Source: Nocardioides caldifontis (GTDB taxonomy: Bacteria; Actinomycetota; Actinomycetes; Propionibacteriales; Nocardioidaceae). Taken from it: DNA of 64,000 nucleotides. Under the pieces are notes generated by a model. It made no database searches. It saw nothing but the letters and a program-made list of their open reading frames with translations, and was not told the origin of the DNA. Within the stretch, counting starts at the first letter, position 1; each line of letters begins with the position of its first letter. The position numbers and the translations under genes were made by a program. The stretch covers positions 19,220-83,219 of the forward strand of contig NZ_VHIB01000018.1 in assembly GCF_008087345.1 (NCBI RefSeq), read 5' to 3'. Below are positions 27,613 to 36,388 of the stretch, one piece after another.

Positions 27613-28700
27613 GATCCTCCCGAAGGGGCGTCCGGGGATGCCTGGTCGAACGCGAGCCGCAGCGAGGCGGCGAGGTCCTCCGGGCTACGCGCCATGTAGG
27701 GCTCGCCCAGCTGCAGGTTCAGCGCGCCGATGTCGTTCGCGTGCAGTGCGGGGGAGAAGGACAGCCGTGGTGTGAGTACGGCGTGCAGCCGCCCGCCGTC
27801 GGCGGCATCCAGGGTGGCCGGGAAGAAGGACATGTTGAAGCTCGAGATGCCGGTCTCCCCGAGTGCACCCAGCAGCCGGGAGGTGACCGTGGAGAAGTCC
27901 GCCAAGGCCGCGTCGTCGAGGGTGTCGAGCAGCTGATGGTCCGAGAAGACGATGCGCACGTCCGACAGCGCCGAGAGTGATACGAAGTCGGTCAGCACCG
28001 TCAAGTGCTCGCTGTCGTACACCCAGCGCTCACCCAGGGCACGCTCGGTCTCGACCAGGTCGTCGAAGTAGGGGCGCCCCCAACGCTCGAAGTACTCCCG
28101 CTGCGCGCGGATCCGCCTTTTGACGTTCTCTCCCGGCTCGTCGGTGACGATCACCTGCAGATGGGGATGGATCTGGGTCGACGCAGCGGGCGGCATGTAG
28201 TTCCAGCTCAGCAGTGTGAACGGCAGGTCGTTCCCGGCCTCGCGTACCGCCTTCGCGTAGTCACCGGCAAGGCTGATGGCGTTGCGCAGGACGTCAGGGG
28301 ACCACGCATCGATCGAGACGAAGTGCTGGGCGCAGATCACCGTCACCGCGCTGAAGGCGTCGTAGGGGGACAGGTTCGGGACCAGGGTCGCCTCCCCCCG
28401 GCTCAGACGTCCCTCGGCGAAGACATCGGGAGGAAGCTGCGGGGTCACGACCTTCAGGCGCTCGGGACAGAAGGGGCAGATCTCGCGGGTGGTCTCGGCA
28501 AGCTCTGCGAAGTCCTCCGGTTGAGGTTTGAATCCCACGAAGTGGGCGAGCCGACCGGTGGTGCCCAGCAACGGGTCACGTCGGATCTCGCTGGTGATCT
28601 GAGCAGGCGCCCAGTTCTGGGACGGGTCGAGGTACCGGGTGGTGCGGGGGGAGCGCTCGAAGGCGATCCCGTGGGCGCCCGGCCGGGCGGCGTCGCTCAC
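27609..28700 (-). CDS. GalT-like (HIT superfamily) nucleotidyltransferase-related protein
   Basis: A 363-residue protein resembling galactose-1-phosphate uridylyltransferase. The catalytic HPHxQ motif is visible as IHPHLQV within ASTQIHPHLQVIVTDEP (about residues 167-183); CPFCPE (about 75-80) resembles a metal-binding Cys pair; VPNLSPYDAFSAVTVICAQHF (about 107-127) corresponds to the GalT strand before the active site. Length is close to GalT (about 350). No sugar genes are near: it lies between an ACAD and two thiolases with stop/start contacts on both sides. Its natural substrate is unclear; it could transfer NMP to a phosphorylated or acyl intermediate, which is speculation. GTG 28700 is the only start that fits the upstream stop at 28704. 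Confidence 0.72.
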   Translation of the reverse strand: MSDAARPGAHGIAFERSPRTTRYLDPSQNWAPAQITSEIRRDPLLGTTGRLAHFVGFKPQPEDFAELAETTREICPFCPERLKVVTPQLPPDVFAEGRLSRGEATLVPNLSPYDAFSAVTVICAQHFVSIDAWSPDVLRNAISLAGDYAKAVREAGNDLPFTLLSWNYMPPAASTQIHPHLQVIVTDEPGENVKRRIRAQREYFERWGRPYFDDLVETERALGERWVYDSEHLTVLTDFVSLSALSDVRIVFSDHQLLDTLDDAALADFSTVTSRLLGALGETGISSFNMSFFPATLDAADGGRLHAVLTPRLSFSPALHANDIGALNLQLGEPYMARSPEDLAASLRLAFDQASPDAPSGGS

Positions 28701-28703
28701 CGC

Positions 28704-29867
28704 TCACCGCCCCAGGATGTGCACTGTGGCCGCCGCGACGTCGCCGCCCAGCCAACCACCGGCGTTCTCGGTGATCCCGATCCGGGCACCCTCGACCTGG
28801 CGCCCACCGGCCCGGCCCCTGAGCTGGTCGGCCACCTCGACCACCTGCGCCACGCCGGTGACACCCACCGGGTGGCCCTTGCAGACCAAGCCTCCGCTGG
28901 GATTCGTCGGCAGGTCGCCTCCCACGCTCAGCCGTCCCTTGCGTACCGCGAAGACACCCTCCCCCGAGGCGAGCAGGCCCAGCTCCTCCAGCGCGATGAG
29001 CTCGGCAGGCGCGGTGGCGTCGTGCACCTCGGCCAGGTTCACGTCGCCGGGTGAGACCCCCGACTGGTCGAAGGCCAACCGCGCCGCATGGGCGACGGCC
29101 GGCTCGGAGTGCCGTCCTCGACCGGAGACCAGGCTGGAGGCGAGCAGCCGCACCGCCGTGGCTTCGCGGGTGGGCTCGATGGTGAGGACGAGCGCTGCCG
29201 CGCCGTTGCCGATGGGCGAGCACATCGGCAGGGTGAGCGGGTCGTTGATCAGCCTGGCCTCGAGAACCTCCTCGACGGTGATGGGAGCCGTGAACTGAGC
29301 GACCGGGTTGTGGGAGGCGTGACGCCTGTTCTTCACGACCAGCGCGGCGAAGTCCTCAGGGCGTGCCTCGTGGTCGCTCATATAGTCACGTGCCAACTGC
29401 GCATAGATGTCCATGAACAGCGAGCCGCTGCCACGGACTTCGGGCGACTCCTCCTCCAGCCGCTCTTGGTCCACCGCTGCGGCCAAGGCGATCATCGGGC
29501 GTTGCTTGTCCTCGCTGGCCATCTTCTCGGCTCCGACGACGAGCACGGTCCCGGCCCGGCCAGCGCGCAGCGCGGTGTCCGCGAGGTGGAGCGCCGTGGA
29601 GCCGCTGGCGCAGGCGTTCTCGCAGTTGACGATGGGCACACCGCTCAGGTCGAACTGGCGCAGCAGCACCTGGCCGCGAATCATCTCCTGCCCGGTGAGC
29701 AGGCCGCTGGCAGCGTTGCCGACGTAGACGGCGTCGATCTGATCCAGTCCGACGGCCGCGTCCTCGAGGGCGGCACGGACGGCGTGCTCGACCTGGTCGG
29801 CGGACCGGGTACTGGGGGAGCGGTCGAAGACGGCGATGCCGGTGCCCGCGACGAAGGTGTCTGTCAT
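28704..29867 (-). CDS. Thiolase family protein (SCP2/SCPx-type acetyltransferase)
   Basis: A 387-residue thiolase. The nucleophile is Cys 86 in NCENACASGSTALH; the active-site His lies in GHPVGVTG and the third region in NAGGWLGGD near the C-terminus, so it appears catalytically competent for thiolysis of a 3-oxoacyl-CoA. HDATAPAE is the motif seen in SCPx-like members. ATG 29867 overlaps the other thiolase's stop; the upstream in-frame extension to 29924 is rejected. Two consecutive thiolases of different subtypes suggest two cleavage steps or two chain lengths. Confidence 0.92.
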   Translation of the reverse strand: MTDTFVAGTGIAVFDRSPSTRSADQVEHAVRAALEDAAVGLDQIDAVYVGNAASGLLTGQEMIRGQVLLRQFDLSGVPIVNCENACASGSTALHLADTALRAGRAGTVLVVGAEKMASEDKQRPMIALAAAVDQERLEEESPEVRGSGSLFMDIYAQLARDYMSDHEARPEDFAALVVKNRRHASHNPVAQFTAPITVEEVLEARLINDPLTLPMCSPIGNGAAALVLTIEPTREATAVRLLASSLVSGRGRHSEPAVAHAARLAFDQSGVSPGDVNLAEVHDATAPAELIALEELGLLASGEGVFAVRKGRLSVGGDLPTNPSGGLVCKGHPVGVTGVAQVVEVADQLRGRAGGRQVEGARIGITENAGGWLGGDVAAATVHILGR

Positions 29868-31024
29868 CGCTCGGCGCCCCAGCGCTCGATCAGCGTCGCG
29901 TTCGCCTGACCGCCACCCTCGCACATGGTCTGCAGCCCGTAGCGACCGCCACGTTCATCGAGCACCGACATCAGGCTGACCATCAGGCGGGCGCCCGAGC
30001 CGCCGAGGGGATGGCCCAGGGCCATCGCCCCGCCATGCACGTTGACATGCTCGTCGTACCACTGTTCGGAGATGTTCAGTTCGTTCCGCCAAGCCAGCAC
30101 GACGCTCGCGAACGCCTCGTTGATCTCGACCGCGTCGAGGTCGTCCACCACGAGGCCGGCTCGGTCGAGAACCTTGCGGGTGGCCGGGGCCGGAGCCGTC
30201 AGCATCATCACCGGGTCGTCACCGGCCAGCGCCATCGAGACCATCCGCGCACGGGGGGTCAGGCCCAGCTCCCGCGCCCGCTCGCCACTCATCAGCAGCA
30301 GCGCCGCAGCGCCGTCGGTGATCTGGGAGGAGGTCGCCGCGGTGATCACGCCGTCCTCTCTGAAGACCGGCTTCAGCGAGGCGATCCTGGCAGGGTCGGG
30401 TTCGCGGATCCCCTCATCTTGGTCCACCAGTGTCTCGCCCACCTGGACGGGGGTGATCTCGCGCGCGAAGACTCCTGCCTCCCGTGCCGCGATGGCGGTG
30501 CGGTGGGACCGCACAGCCAGCGCGTCCAGGTCCGAGCGCGAGAACCCCCACTTCTCCGCGATCCGCTCGGCCGACTCGCCCTGCGAGACCAAGGAATGCG
30601 CTGCCAGCAGCTGTTCGCTGTAGGGGGAGCCCTGGAAGGTGGCAGCGGAGCCGATCGGAATCCGGCTCATCGACTCCACGCCACACGCGATGGCAACGTC
30701 GTAATTGCCGGAGGCGATCCCTTGAGCGGCGAAGTGCACCGCCTGCTGGCTCGAGCCACACTGGCGATCGACGGTGACCGCTGGCACCGATACGGGCAGT
30801 CCCGCCGCCAGCCACGCGTTGCGAGTGACGTTGGTGGACTGTTCGCCGACCTGCCCTACGCAGCCGCCGATCACGTCGTCGACTGTCGCCGGGTCGATTC
30901 CCGTGCGGTCGACGAGCGCGCCGAGCACATGGGCCAACAGGTCAACCGCATGCACTCCGGCCAAACCGCCTCCCCGCTTGCCCATCGGGCTGCGGACACC
31001 ATCGACGATCACGACCTCGTTCAC
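29864..31024 (-). CDS. Acetyl-CoA acetyltransferase (thiolase)
   Basis: A 386-residue thiolase of the FadA type. Cys 89 sits in DRQCGSSQQAVHF, NEAFASV and GGAMALGHPLGGSGAR carry the Asn and His, and MCEGGGQANAT the second Cys. All catalytic residues are in place. GTG 31024 is preceded by AAGGAGC on the minus strand. It is the first gene of the leftward operon (31024 to 23979) and faces the NUDIX gene, with a candidate operator between them at 31094. Confidence 0.94.
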   Translation of the reverse strand: MNEVVIVDGVRSPMGKRGGGLAGVHAVDLLAHVLGALVDRTGIDPATVDDVIGGCVGQVGEQSTNVTRNAWLAAGLPVSVPAVTVDRQCGSSQQAVHFAAQGIASGNYDVAIACGVESMSRIPIGSAATFQGSPYSEQLLAAHSLVSQGESAERIAEKWGFSRSDLDALAVRSHRTAIAAREAGVFAREITPVQVGETLVDQDEGIREPDPARIASLKPVFREDGVITAATSSQITDGAAALLLMSGERARELGLTPRARMVSMALAGDDPVMMLTAPAPATRKVLDRAGLVVDDLDAVEINEAFASVVLAWRNELNISEQWYDEHVNVHGGAMALGHPLGGSGARLMVSLMSVLDERGGRYGLQTMCEGGGQANATLIERWGAER

Positions 31025-31093
31025 AGGGCTGCTCCTTCACTCTGCGCGATCTCTCGCGCGGCTGTCTTCGGGTTGTGCGAGACTCTACAATCC

Positions 31094-31111
31094 TTCGACC
31101 GATAAGTCGAT
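31094..31111. promoter_or_regulatory. Candidate operator, site 3 of the recurring dyad
   Basis: TTCGACC, GATA, AGTCGAT: an imperfect dyad with 5-base perfect outer arms (TCGAC/GTCGA), midway between the divergent thiolase and NUDIX starts. A TACAAT box at 31086-31091 precedes it on the plus strand. This is the most symmetrical of the set. Confidence 0.45.
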
Positions 31112-31139
31112 ATCCGTCTGAGTGGATGGGAGAGTGGAC

Positions 31140-31982
31140 ATGGTGGGCACTGAAGGTGAGGTCGTGACCCCGCGCAGAGCGGCGAGCGTGGTCGTGGTCC
31201 GCGACGGCGACGAAGGGGTCGAGGTGCTCCTGCTGCGCAGGACGTCGAAGGCGGCGTTCGCGCCAGACCGGTTCGTCTTCCCGGGAGGCAGCGTTGACGA
31301 CAGCGATCAGCGTGTGCCGCTGATCGGTCCGCCGCAGGTGGACGAGCGTGGCCGGGCGGCGGCGCCCGCCGAGATGGTCGACCAGGTCGCGGGTGTCGTC
31401 GACGACGTCTTCGTCGCCGGGGTGCGGGAAACGTGCGAGGAGGCGCTGATACTGCTGGCCCTCGACAGCAGTGGCGCTCCTGCGAGCGTCGATCACGCCC
31501 GCGCCGTGCGTGCTGCGATGGCGAGCGGAGCCTCGCTCGCCGAGGCGTTCGATCAGAGAGCGCTGCGTCTGGATCCCGCGTCCCTCGTCTACCACGACCG
31601 GTGGATCACTCCCGAAGGCGCACCGCGCCGGTTCGACACCTTCTTCTATTACGCCGCCACGCCGGCGGGACAGATCTCGGAGCACGACCGGAGTGAGGCC
31701 GTCGACTCCGTTTGGGTCCGCCCCAACGAGGTCCTGCATAGCGAGGAGTGGACGCCACGCCTGCTGCCGCCGACTCGATATCACCTGTCCCTGTGCGAGC
31801 AGCACGCGGACGCGGCGGCGGTTCTGGCGGCCGCACGAGCCGACGCGGTTCACGAGCCGGTCCGCGCGCGACTGGTCTCCGACGGGGCCGGCGGCACGGC
31901 CGTGGTGGTGCGGCCCGGTGCAGCGCCGGTGCCGTTGGGGGCGCTGCCGTGGCGGGAGCCCGGGACGAACGAGGGCCGCTGA
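31140..31982 (+). CDS. NUDIX hydrolase (possible CoA or acyl-CoA diphosphatase)
   Basis: A 280-residue NUDIX protein. The first half has AASVVVVRDGDEGVEVLLLRR and FPGGSVDDSD; the Nudix box helix is GVRETCEEALILL (about residues 94-106), with REtcEE intact but a long insertion between the GG loop and the helix, as in NUDT19-like proteins. Those hydrolyse CoA and acyl-CoA to 4'-phosphopantetheine derivatives, which fits the surroundings. ATG 31140 has GGGAGAG upstream; GTG 31122 is a longer alternative. Confidence 0.85.
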   Translation: MVGTEGEVVTPRRAASVVVVRDGDEGVEVLLLRRTSKAAFAPDRFVFPGGSVDDSDQRVPLIGPPQVDERGRAAAPAEMVDQVAGVVDDVFVAGVRETCEEALILLALDSSGAPASVDHARAVRAAMASGASLAEAFDQRALRLDPASLVYHDRWITPEGAPRRFDTFFYYAATPAGQISEHDRSEAVDSVWVRPNEVLHSEEWTPRLLPPTRYHLSLCEQHADAAAVLAAARADAVHEPVRARLVSDGAGGTAVVVRPGAAPVPLGALPWREPGTNEGR

Positions 31983-31993
31983 ACCGTAGACAA

Positions 31994-32010
31994 CTTGACC
32001 GATAAGACGT
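31994..32010. promoter_or_regulatory. Candidate operator, site 4 of the recurring dyad
   Basis: CTTGACC, GATA, AGACGT, upstream of the Ltp2-like gene. The left half and spacer equal those of site 3; the right half is degenerate. A second half-site-like TCGGTTGAAG follows at 32022-32031, so the bound unit could be wider. Its TTGACC could also act as a -35 box. Confidence 0.35.
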
Positions 32011-32074
32011 AAACTGTCTGCTCGGTTGAAGATTTACTAACTATTAGAGTCCGTACATGAGAGAGGAGCCGTGC

Positions 32075-33223
32075 ATGCGTGAGGTTGCCATCGCCGGGGT
32101 CGGGTACACCCCGCTATCCCGCAACTCTGGCCGCACCGTCTTGTCCTTGGCTGCCGAAGCCACCCGCAACGCGTTGGCTGACGCCGGCATGTCGAAGGAC
32201 GACGTAGACGGCGTGGCGAGCTTCTCGGTGCTCAACGACTCAGTGAGTTGCGAGGCGGTGGCCACTGCGCTGGCGCTGCCCAAGCTGCGGTACGTGCTGG
32301 ACTTCCAGCAGGGCGGTCAGTCGCCGAGCATTATCACCTATCAGGCGGCCATCGCCGTGGCGACCGGGCAGGCGGAGGCGGTCCTGGTCTTCCGCGCCCT
32401 CAACGGCCGCTCGGGAATCCGGGTCGGCAGTGGCGCCTTCGCCGGCGGCGCCGCGCAGTTCCGCTACCCCATCGGTTACAACGCCTACCTGATGTACATC
32501 GCCATGTGGGCACGTCGTTACATGCACGAGGTCGGTGCGACCGAGGCGGACCTGGCAGCGGTGGCCATCGCCCAGCGGGCGTACGCGGAGTTGAACGACC
32601 GCGCGATCCTGCGCAAGCCGCTGGACATGGATGCCTACCTAAACAGCCCGTGGATCGCGGACCCGTTCCGTGCCGCCGACTGCACCACCGAGGTCGACGG
32701 AGCCTGCGCGGTTCTCGTGACCACGCTCGAGCGGGCCCGCGACCTTGCGCACCCCCCGGTCCGGGTCGCATCGGGTGCGTACGCCGCCGGACCTCGTCCT
32801 GGTCTCGACATCGGCGACCAGCTGCTGACCGACGACTTCACCCGCAACTACGGCTACCTGCTGCGCGATGAGCTGTTCGGGCGCGCCGGGATCGGTCCGG
32901 GCGACGTCGACGTCGCCGAGATCTACGACTGCTTCACCAGCACGGTGCTGATGACCATCGAGGGGCTCGGTCTCGCGGAGCGCGGGGGAGCGGGCGAGTT
33001 CATCCGCTCCGGCGCGACCGCGATCGACGGCTCGCTGCCGATGAACACCCACGGCGGGCTGCTCGCCGAGGGATACCTGCACGGAATGAACACGATCACC
33101 GAGGCCGTGCTGCAGGTCCAGGGCCGCTGTGGCGAACGTCAGGCACCTCGTCACGAGGTTGCCGTGGTCACCTCCGGCGCCCTCAACGACGGGTCGGCTC
33201 TGATCCTCACCGCCGACCGCTAG
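32075..33223 (+). CDS. Thiolase-like protein without the nucleophilic Cys (Ltp2-like)
   Basis: A 382-residue thiolase-fold protein. Where thiolases have the CASGS nucleophile, it reads DFQQGGQSPSII, so it cannot form the acyl-cysteine. The C-terminal part, LPMNTHGGLLAEGYLHGMNT, closely resembles Ltp2, the steroid side-chain retro-aldolase that pairs with a DUF35 protein and uses tyrosines; a Tyr is present in the GYLHG segment and another in AEIYDCF. A C-C cleaving aldolase acting on a beta-hydroxyacyl-CoA is a fair inference. Two DUF35 genes lie downstream at 38351 and 43837. ATG 32075 is chosen over 32057 because GAGAGGAG lies six bases upstream. Confidence 0.85.
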   Translation: MREVAIAGVGYTPLSRNSGRTVLSLAAEATRNALADAGMSKDDVDGVASFSVLNDSVSCEAVATALALPKLRYVLDFQQGGQSPSIITYQAAIAVATGQAEAVLVFRALNGRSGIRVGSGAFAGGAAQFRYPIGYNAYLMYIAMWARRYMHEVGATEADLAAVAIAQRAYAELNDRAILRKPLDMDAYLNSPWIADPFRAADCTTEVDGACAVLVTTLERARDLAHPPVRVASGAYAAGPRPGLDIGDQLLTDDFTRNYGYLLRDELFGRAGIGPGDVDVAEIYDCFTSTVLMTIEGLGLAERGGAGEFIRSGATAIDGSLPMNTHGGLLAEGYLHGMNTITEAVLQVQGRCGERQAPRHEVAVVTSGALNDGSALILTADR

Positions 33224-33257
33224 ACCTCTGACCTTTTCCTTTTCCTTAGGAGCCGAA

Positions 33258-34304
33258 ATGTCCGTTCTCCCCACCCGATACACCGAGCTCGTCGGCATCG
33301 AGCACCCGATCATCCAAGAGGGGATGGGCCCCTTCAAGACCGTGGCCCTGGCGGCGGCGGTGAGCAACGCCGGCGGGATGGGCACCATCAGCATGCCCGG
33401 TATGTCCCAGGAACCGAGCGAGGGCGCAGCGATCATGCGCAGCCACATCGCCGCCTGCGCCGAGCTCACCGACAAGCCGTTCGCGGTCAACGTCCCTGTC
33501 GGCGCTGACGACACCGGCACGGTGCTACCAATCACCGAGGCCTACATCAACGCCGTGATCGAGGCACGTGAAGCCAGCAGCAAGGTGGGCCAGCAGCTGA
33601 AGGTGCTCACCACCAGCGCCGGCTTCCCGGGAGCCTTCGCGGCGCGGATCAAGGACGCCGGCCTGATCCACCAGCACAAGGTCGGCAGCACGCGCCAAGC
33701 GATCAAGGCCGAAGAGGCCGGCGCCGACGTCATCATCGCCTCCGGCTACGAGATGGGCGGCCACACGCACCACTCACCCGTCCACACATTCGTGCTCCTG
33801 CCCAACGTCACCGCGGCGGTGTCGGTGCCCGTGCTGCTCTCGGGCGGTGCCCGCGACGGACGGACCCTGGCAGCCGCGCTGACCCTCGGCGCGTCGGGGG
33901 TCGCGATGGGCACGCGATTCATCGCCTCGGCCGACAACACCGACTGGCACCCGTCCGTCCCGCAGTTCATCGTCGACGCGCGAGAGGGTGACGACCTGGT
34001 GTTCCCCGGCGTCTACGGCCCGGCTCGCGGCCTCCGCAACCCCGCCACGGACCGTCTGCTGGAAATCGTCGCCAACAAAGAGATGACGACCGACGAGCTG
34101 ACCGAGTGGAAGGACCACGCCCTGCAGCTCGCGCAGTCCACCGGCGACTTCGAGAAGGGTCTTGTCGCAGCGGGCCAGGTCTCCAGCGGTATCCAGGACG
34201 TGATCGACGTAGCCACCTTCGTCCCCCAGATGGCCCAGGATGCCAGCGACATCCTTCAGCGACTCGTGCAGGGCCTCACGCCCGCCAGCGCCGCCAGGGT
34301 GTGA
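33258..34304 (+). CDS. Nitronate monooxygenase/FabK-like flavoprotein (IpdC-like candidate)
   Basis: A 348-residue FMN-dependent TIM-barrel protein. IQEGMGPFKTVALAAAVSNAGGMGTIS at the N-terminus, GADVIIASGYEMGGHTHH (about 155-172) and LSGGARDGRTLAAALTLGASGVAMGTRF (about 194-221) are the conserved FMN-binding loops. In cholesterol catabolism the homologous IpdC is a flavin-dependent enzyme preceding the IpdAB ring-opening step; an IpdA/IpdB-like pair is encoded at 40223-41913, so an equivalent role is plausible. ATG 33258 with TTAGGAG upstream. Confidence 0.85.
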   Translation: MSVLPTRYTELVGIEHPIIQEGMGPFKTVALAAAVSNAGGMGTISMPGMSQEPSEGAAIMRSHIAACAELTDKPFAVNVPVGADDTGTVLPITEAYINAVIEAREASSKVGQQLKVLTTSAGFPGAFAARIKDAGLIHQHKVGSTRQAIKAEEAGADVIIASGYEMGGHTHHSPVHTFVLLPNVTAAVSVPVLLSGGARDGRTLAAALTLGASGVAMGTRFIASADNTDWHPSVPQFIVDAREGDDLVFPGVYGPARGLRNPATDRLLEIVANKEMTTDELTEWKDHALQLAQSTGDFEKGLVAAGQVSSGIQDVIDVATFVPQMAQDASDILQRLVQGLTPASAARV

Positions 34305-34313
34305 CGGTCTCCC

Positions 34314-35369
34314 GTGGTAGGCGATTCCGCGCCGATTGCGTCTGGAACTCCTAACAGAGGCCTGGTGCTGCTCGGGGGAGACCTGGACCTCGTCCAGGAC
34401 GTGACCCGCCGCGCCGAGGCCGCCGGCTTCGACTCGGTCTGGACGACTGAGTTCTACGAGCGCACGGCGGTCGTATCCCTGGCGGCCATGTCGATGGTGT
34501 CCTCTCGTGTGGTCCTCGGCAGCGCGATCGCCTATGCGGTCGGGCGCTCGCCGCTCGTGCTGTCCGCCGAAGCGCGTGACCTCGATGAGCTCAGCGGTGG
34601 GCGCCTGATCCTGGGGTTGGGCACCGGCACGCGGACGATGCAGCGGGACTGGCACGGCAGCGATCCGACGGCTCCGGCACGGAGGGTGGAGGAGCTGGTT
34701 CCGCTGCTGCGTCGACTGTGGTCGATGGACGACACCGGCGTGTCACACGATGGGGATTTCTATCATCTCGCCCTGAGCCCCACTGCGGCGGTGCGCCCAC
34801 CGTTGCGAGCCGACATTCCGGTTTACCTTGCCGGCGTCAACCCGCGGATGGTGCGGGCAGCCGGCTCCGTGGCCGACGGTCTGGTCGGGCACCCGATCTT
34901 CAGTCGCCGCTACGTGGAGGACGTCGTGCGTCCGGCCCTCGACGACGGCGCAGTTCGCGCCGACCGAAGCCGCTCAGTGCCCATCGCGGGCTACGTCATC
35001 TGCAGCATCAACGAGGATCCCGATCTGGCGCTGCGTTGGGCGAAGGCGCAGATCGGCTTCTACGCCGTCGTACGCACCTATCTGCCCGCGTTCGCCGTGC
35101 ACGGCCTCGAGTCGATGGCGGCGGATGCTCGCGCAGCGTGGTCGCGACGCGACATGGACGCCATGATCGCCGCCGTTCCCGACGACGTAGTGGAGTTGTT
35201 CGCGGTGGCCGGCACCTCGGACGAGGTCGCCCAGCAGCTGCACGAGCGGTTCGACGGACTGTACGAGCAGACGTTGCTGTACTCCCCGAGTTTCGGCTTG
35301 GATGCGGCGCAGCTGCAGGGCAACGTCGAAGCCATCATGGAGCTTCTCGCCCCCGGAGGGGCGGCATAA
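34314..35369 (+). CDS. LLM-class (luciferase-like) flavin/F420-dependent oxidoreductase
   Basis: A 351-residue bacterial luciferase-like TIM barrel. Conserved pieces are RRAEAAGFDSVWTTEFYERTAVVSLAAM, VVLGSAIAYAVGRSPLVLSAEARDLDELSGGRLILGLGTG and VYLAGVNPRMVRAAGSVADGLVGHP. The sequence does not decide between F420 and FMN. It sits 9 bases after the NMO-like gene and 5 bases before the next gene, in the same transcript. The substrate is unknown; a ketone, alcohol or enoyl intermediate is possible. Confidence 0.88.
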   Translation: MVGDSAPIASGTPNRGLVLLGGDLDLVQDVTRRAEAAGFDSVWTTEFYERTAVVSLAAMSMVSSRVVLGSAIAYAVGRSPLVLSAEARDLDELSGGRLILGLGTGTRTMQRDWHGSDPTAPARRVEELVPLLRRLWSMDDTGVSHDGDFYHLALSPTAAVRPPLRADIPVYLAGVNPRMVRAAGSVADGLVGHPIFSRRYVEDVVRPALDDGAVRADRSRSVPIAGYVICSINEDPDLALRWAKAQIGFYAVVRTYLPAFAVHGLESMAADARAAWSRRDMDAMIAAVPDDVVELFAVAGTSDEVAQQLHERFDGLYEQTLLYSPSFGLDAAQLQGNVEAIMELLAPGGAA

Positions 35370-35374
35370 CAGCG

Positions 35375-36388
35375 GTGGGGCTCGCCGGCTGGGCGGTCGC
35401 GGAGTTCGGAAGTGGGCCGGAGCGTCTCGATGTGCCGCTCGGAGTCCACCTCGCGGCGCGGGCCGCCGTGAACCACGCAGGTCTGAGCCGCGCCGACATC
35501 ACCGGGGTGGTGCTCGCCGGCTCCGACGCCTTGGACGGCCGCCTGATCTCGTCGATGCACATGGCCGGACCGGCTGGAGGCTACCTCAAAGACGAGACGA
35601 AGGTCGTCGACGATCCGAGCGTCGCACTCGCCTCGGCGGTGTGGCGCGTCTCCTCGGGAGCCGACCGAGCGGTACTCGTCGTCTCCTGGCACAGCCCCGC
35701 AGAGTCCGATCCCTTCAACGCCGTCTCGCCCGACCCCGAGCCGGTGTTCTCCAGACCCGTCGGCGCGCACCCGCTGGCGGCCGAAGCCCTGGCGGTCACT
35801 CGCTGGCTGCACGCCCACGGACTCAGCGCCGACCGCTTCGACTCCCTCACGGCGTTCCTGACCCCCGACAAGGCCGACGACGACCGGCTCTGGTTCACCC
35901 CGCTCAGGGCGGCGCACGTCGCCCCCGTCGACGGGGCCGCAGTGGCGGTGCTAGTCTCGGCCGCCGGGGCGCGCGCGGAGATCAAGGCTGTCGACTTCGC
36001 CAGCGACAGCGGGCTGCCGCTCGAGCAGCATCCAGACCCGGTGGGCAGGCTGCGGCAGCGGATGCTGGCGCGCACCGGTAGCGACCCCGCTCATGCCGAG
36101 GTCATCGAGACCACCGACCGGACGGTCTTCCGTCTGGTGATGGCCGCCAACGCGCTCGGTCTGGGGCAGCCGAGCGAGGTCGCCGACGCCGTCATCGAGG
36201 GCGGGTTGTCGCACCTGCAGCCCTCAGGTGGGCTGTTCCGCCGCAACGCCGGCTATGCCGCCGGACTGGAACGGATCGTGTGCGCCGCCGAGGCAGTCGA
36301 GCGCGGCGCCTTGAGCGCACTTGCGCACTGTTCGTACGGTCGAGCCGGACAGGGGCACTCGCTCACAGTGCTGGGGGCGCCGTCATGA
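35375..36388 (+). CDS. Thiolase-like protein, degenerate
   Basis: A 337-residue thiolase-fold protein, shorter than usual (about 390). The nucleophile segment reads KVVDDPSVALASAVW and contains no Cys. The C-terminal region keeps the shape of thiolases: LQPSGGLFRRNAGYAAGLERI in the place of the HP-I/V-GATG loop, then AHCSYGRAGQGHS. It is coupled by ATGA to another Cys-less thiolase-like gene, suggesting a heteromer. Start GTG 35375 has GGAGGGGCGG upstream; the much longer frame from 34718 overlaps the LLM gene. Confidence 0.75.
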   Translation: MGLAGWAVAEFGSGPERLDVPLGVHLAARAAVNHAGLSRADITGVVLAGSDALDGRLISSMHMAGPAGGYLKDETKVVDDPSVALASAVWRVSSGADRAVLVVSWHSPAESDPFNAVSPDPEPVFSRPVGAHPLAAEALAVTRWLHAHGLSADRFDSLTAFLTPDKADDDRLWFTPLRAAHVAPVDGAAVAVLVSAAGARAEIKAVDFASDSGLPLEQHPDPVGRLRQRMLARTGSDPAHAEVIETTDRTVFRLVMAANALGLGQPSEVADAVIEGGLSHLQPSGGLFRRNAGYAAGLERIVCAAEAVERGALSALAHCSYGRAGQGHSLTVLGAPS

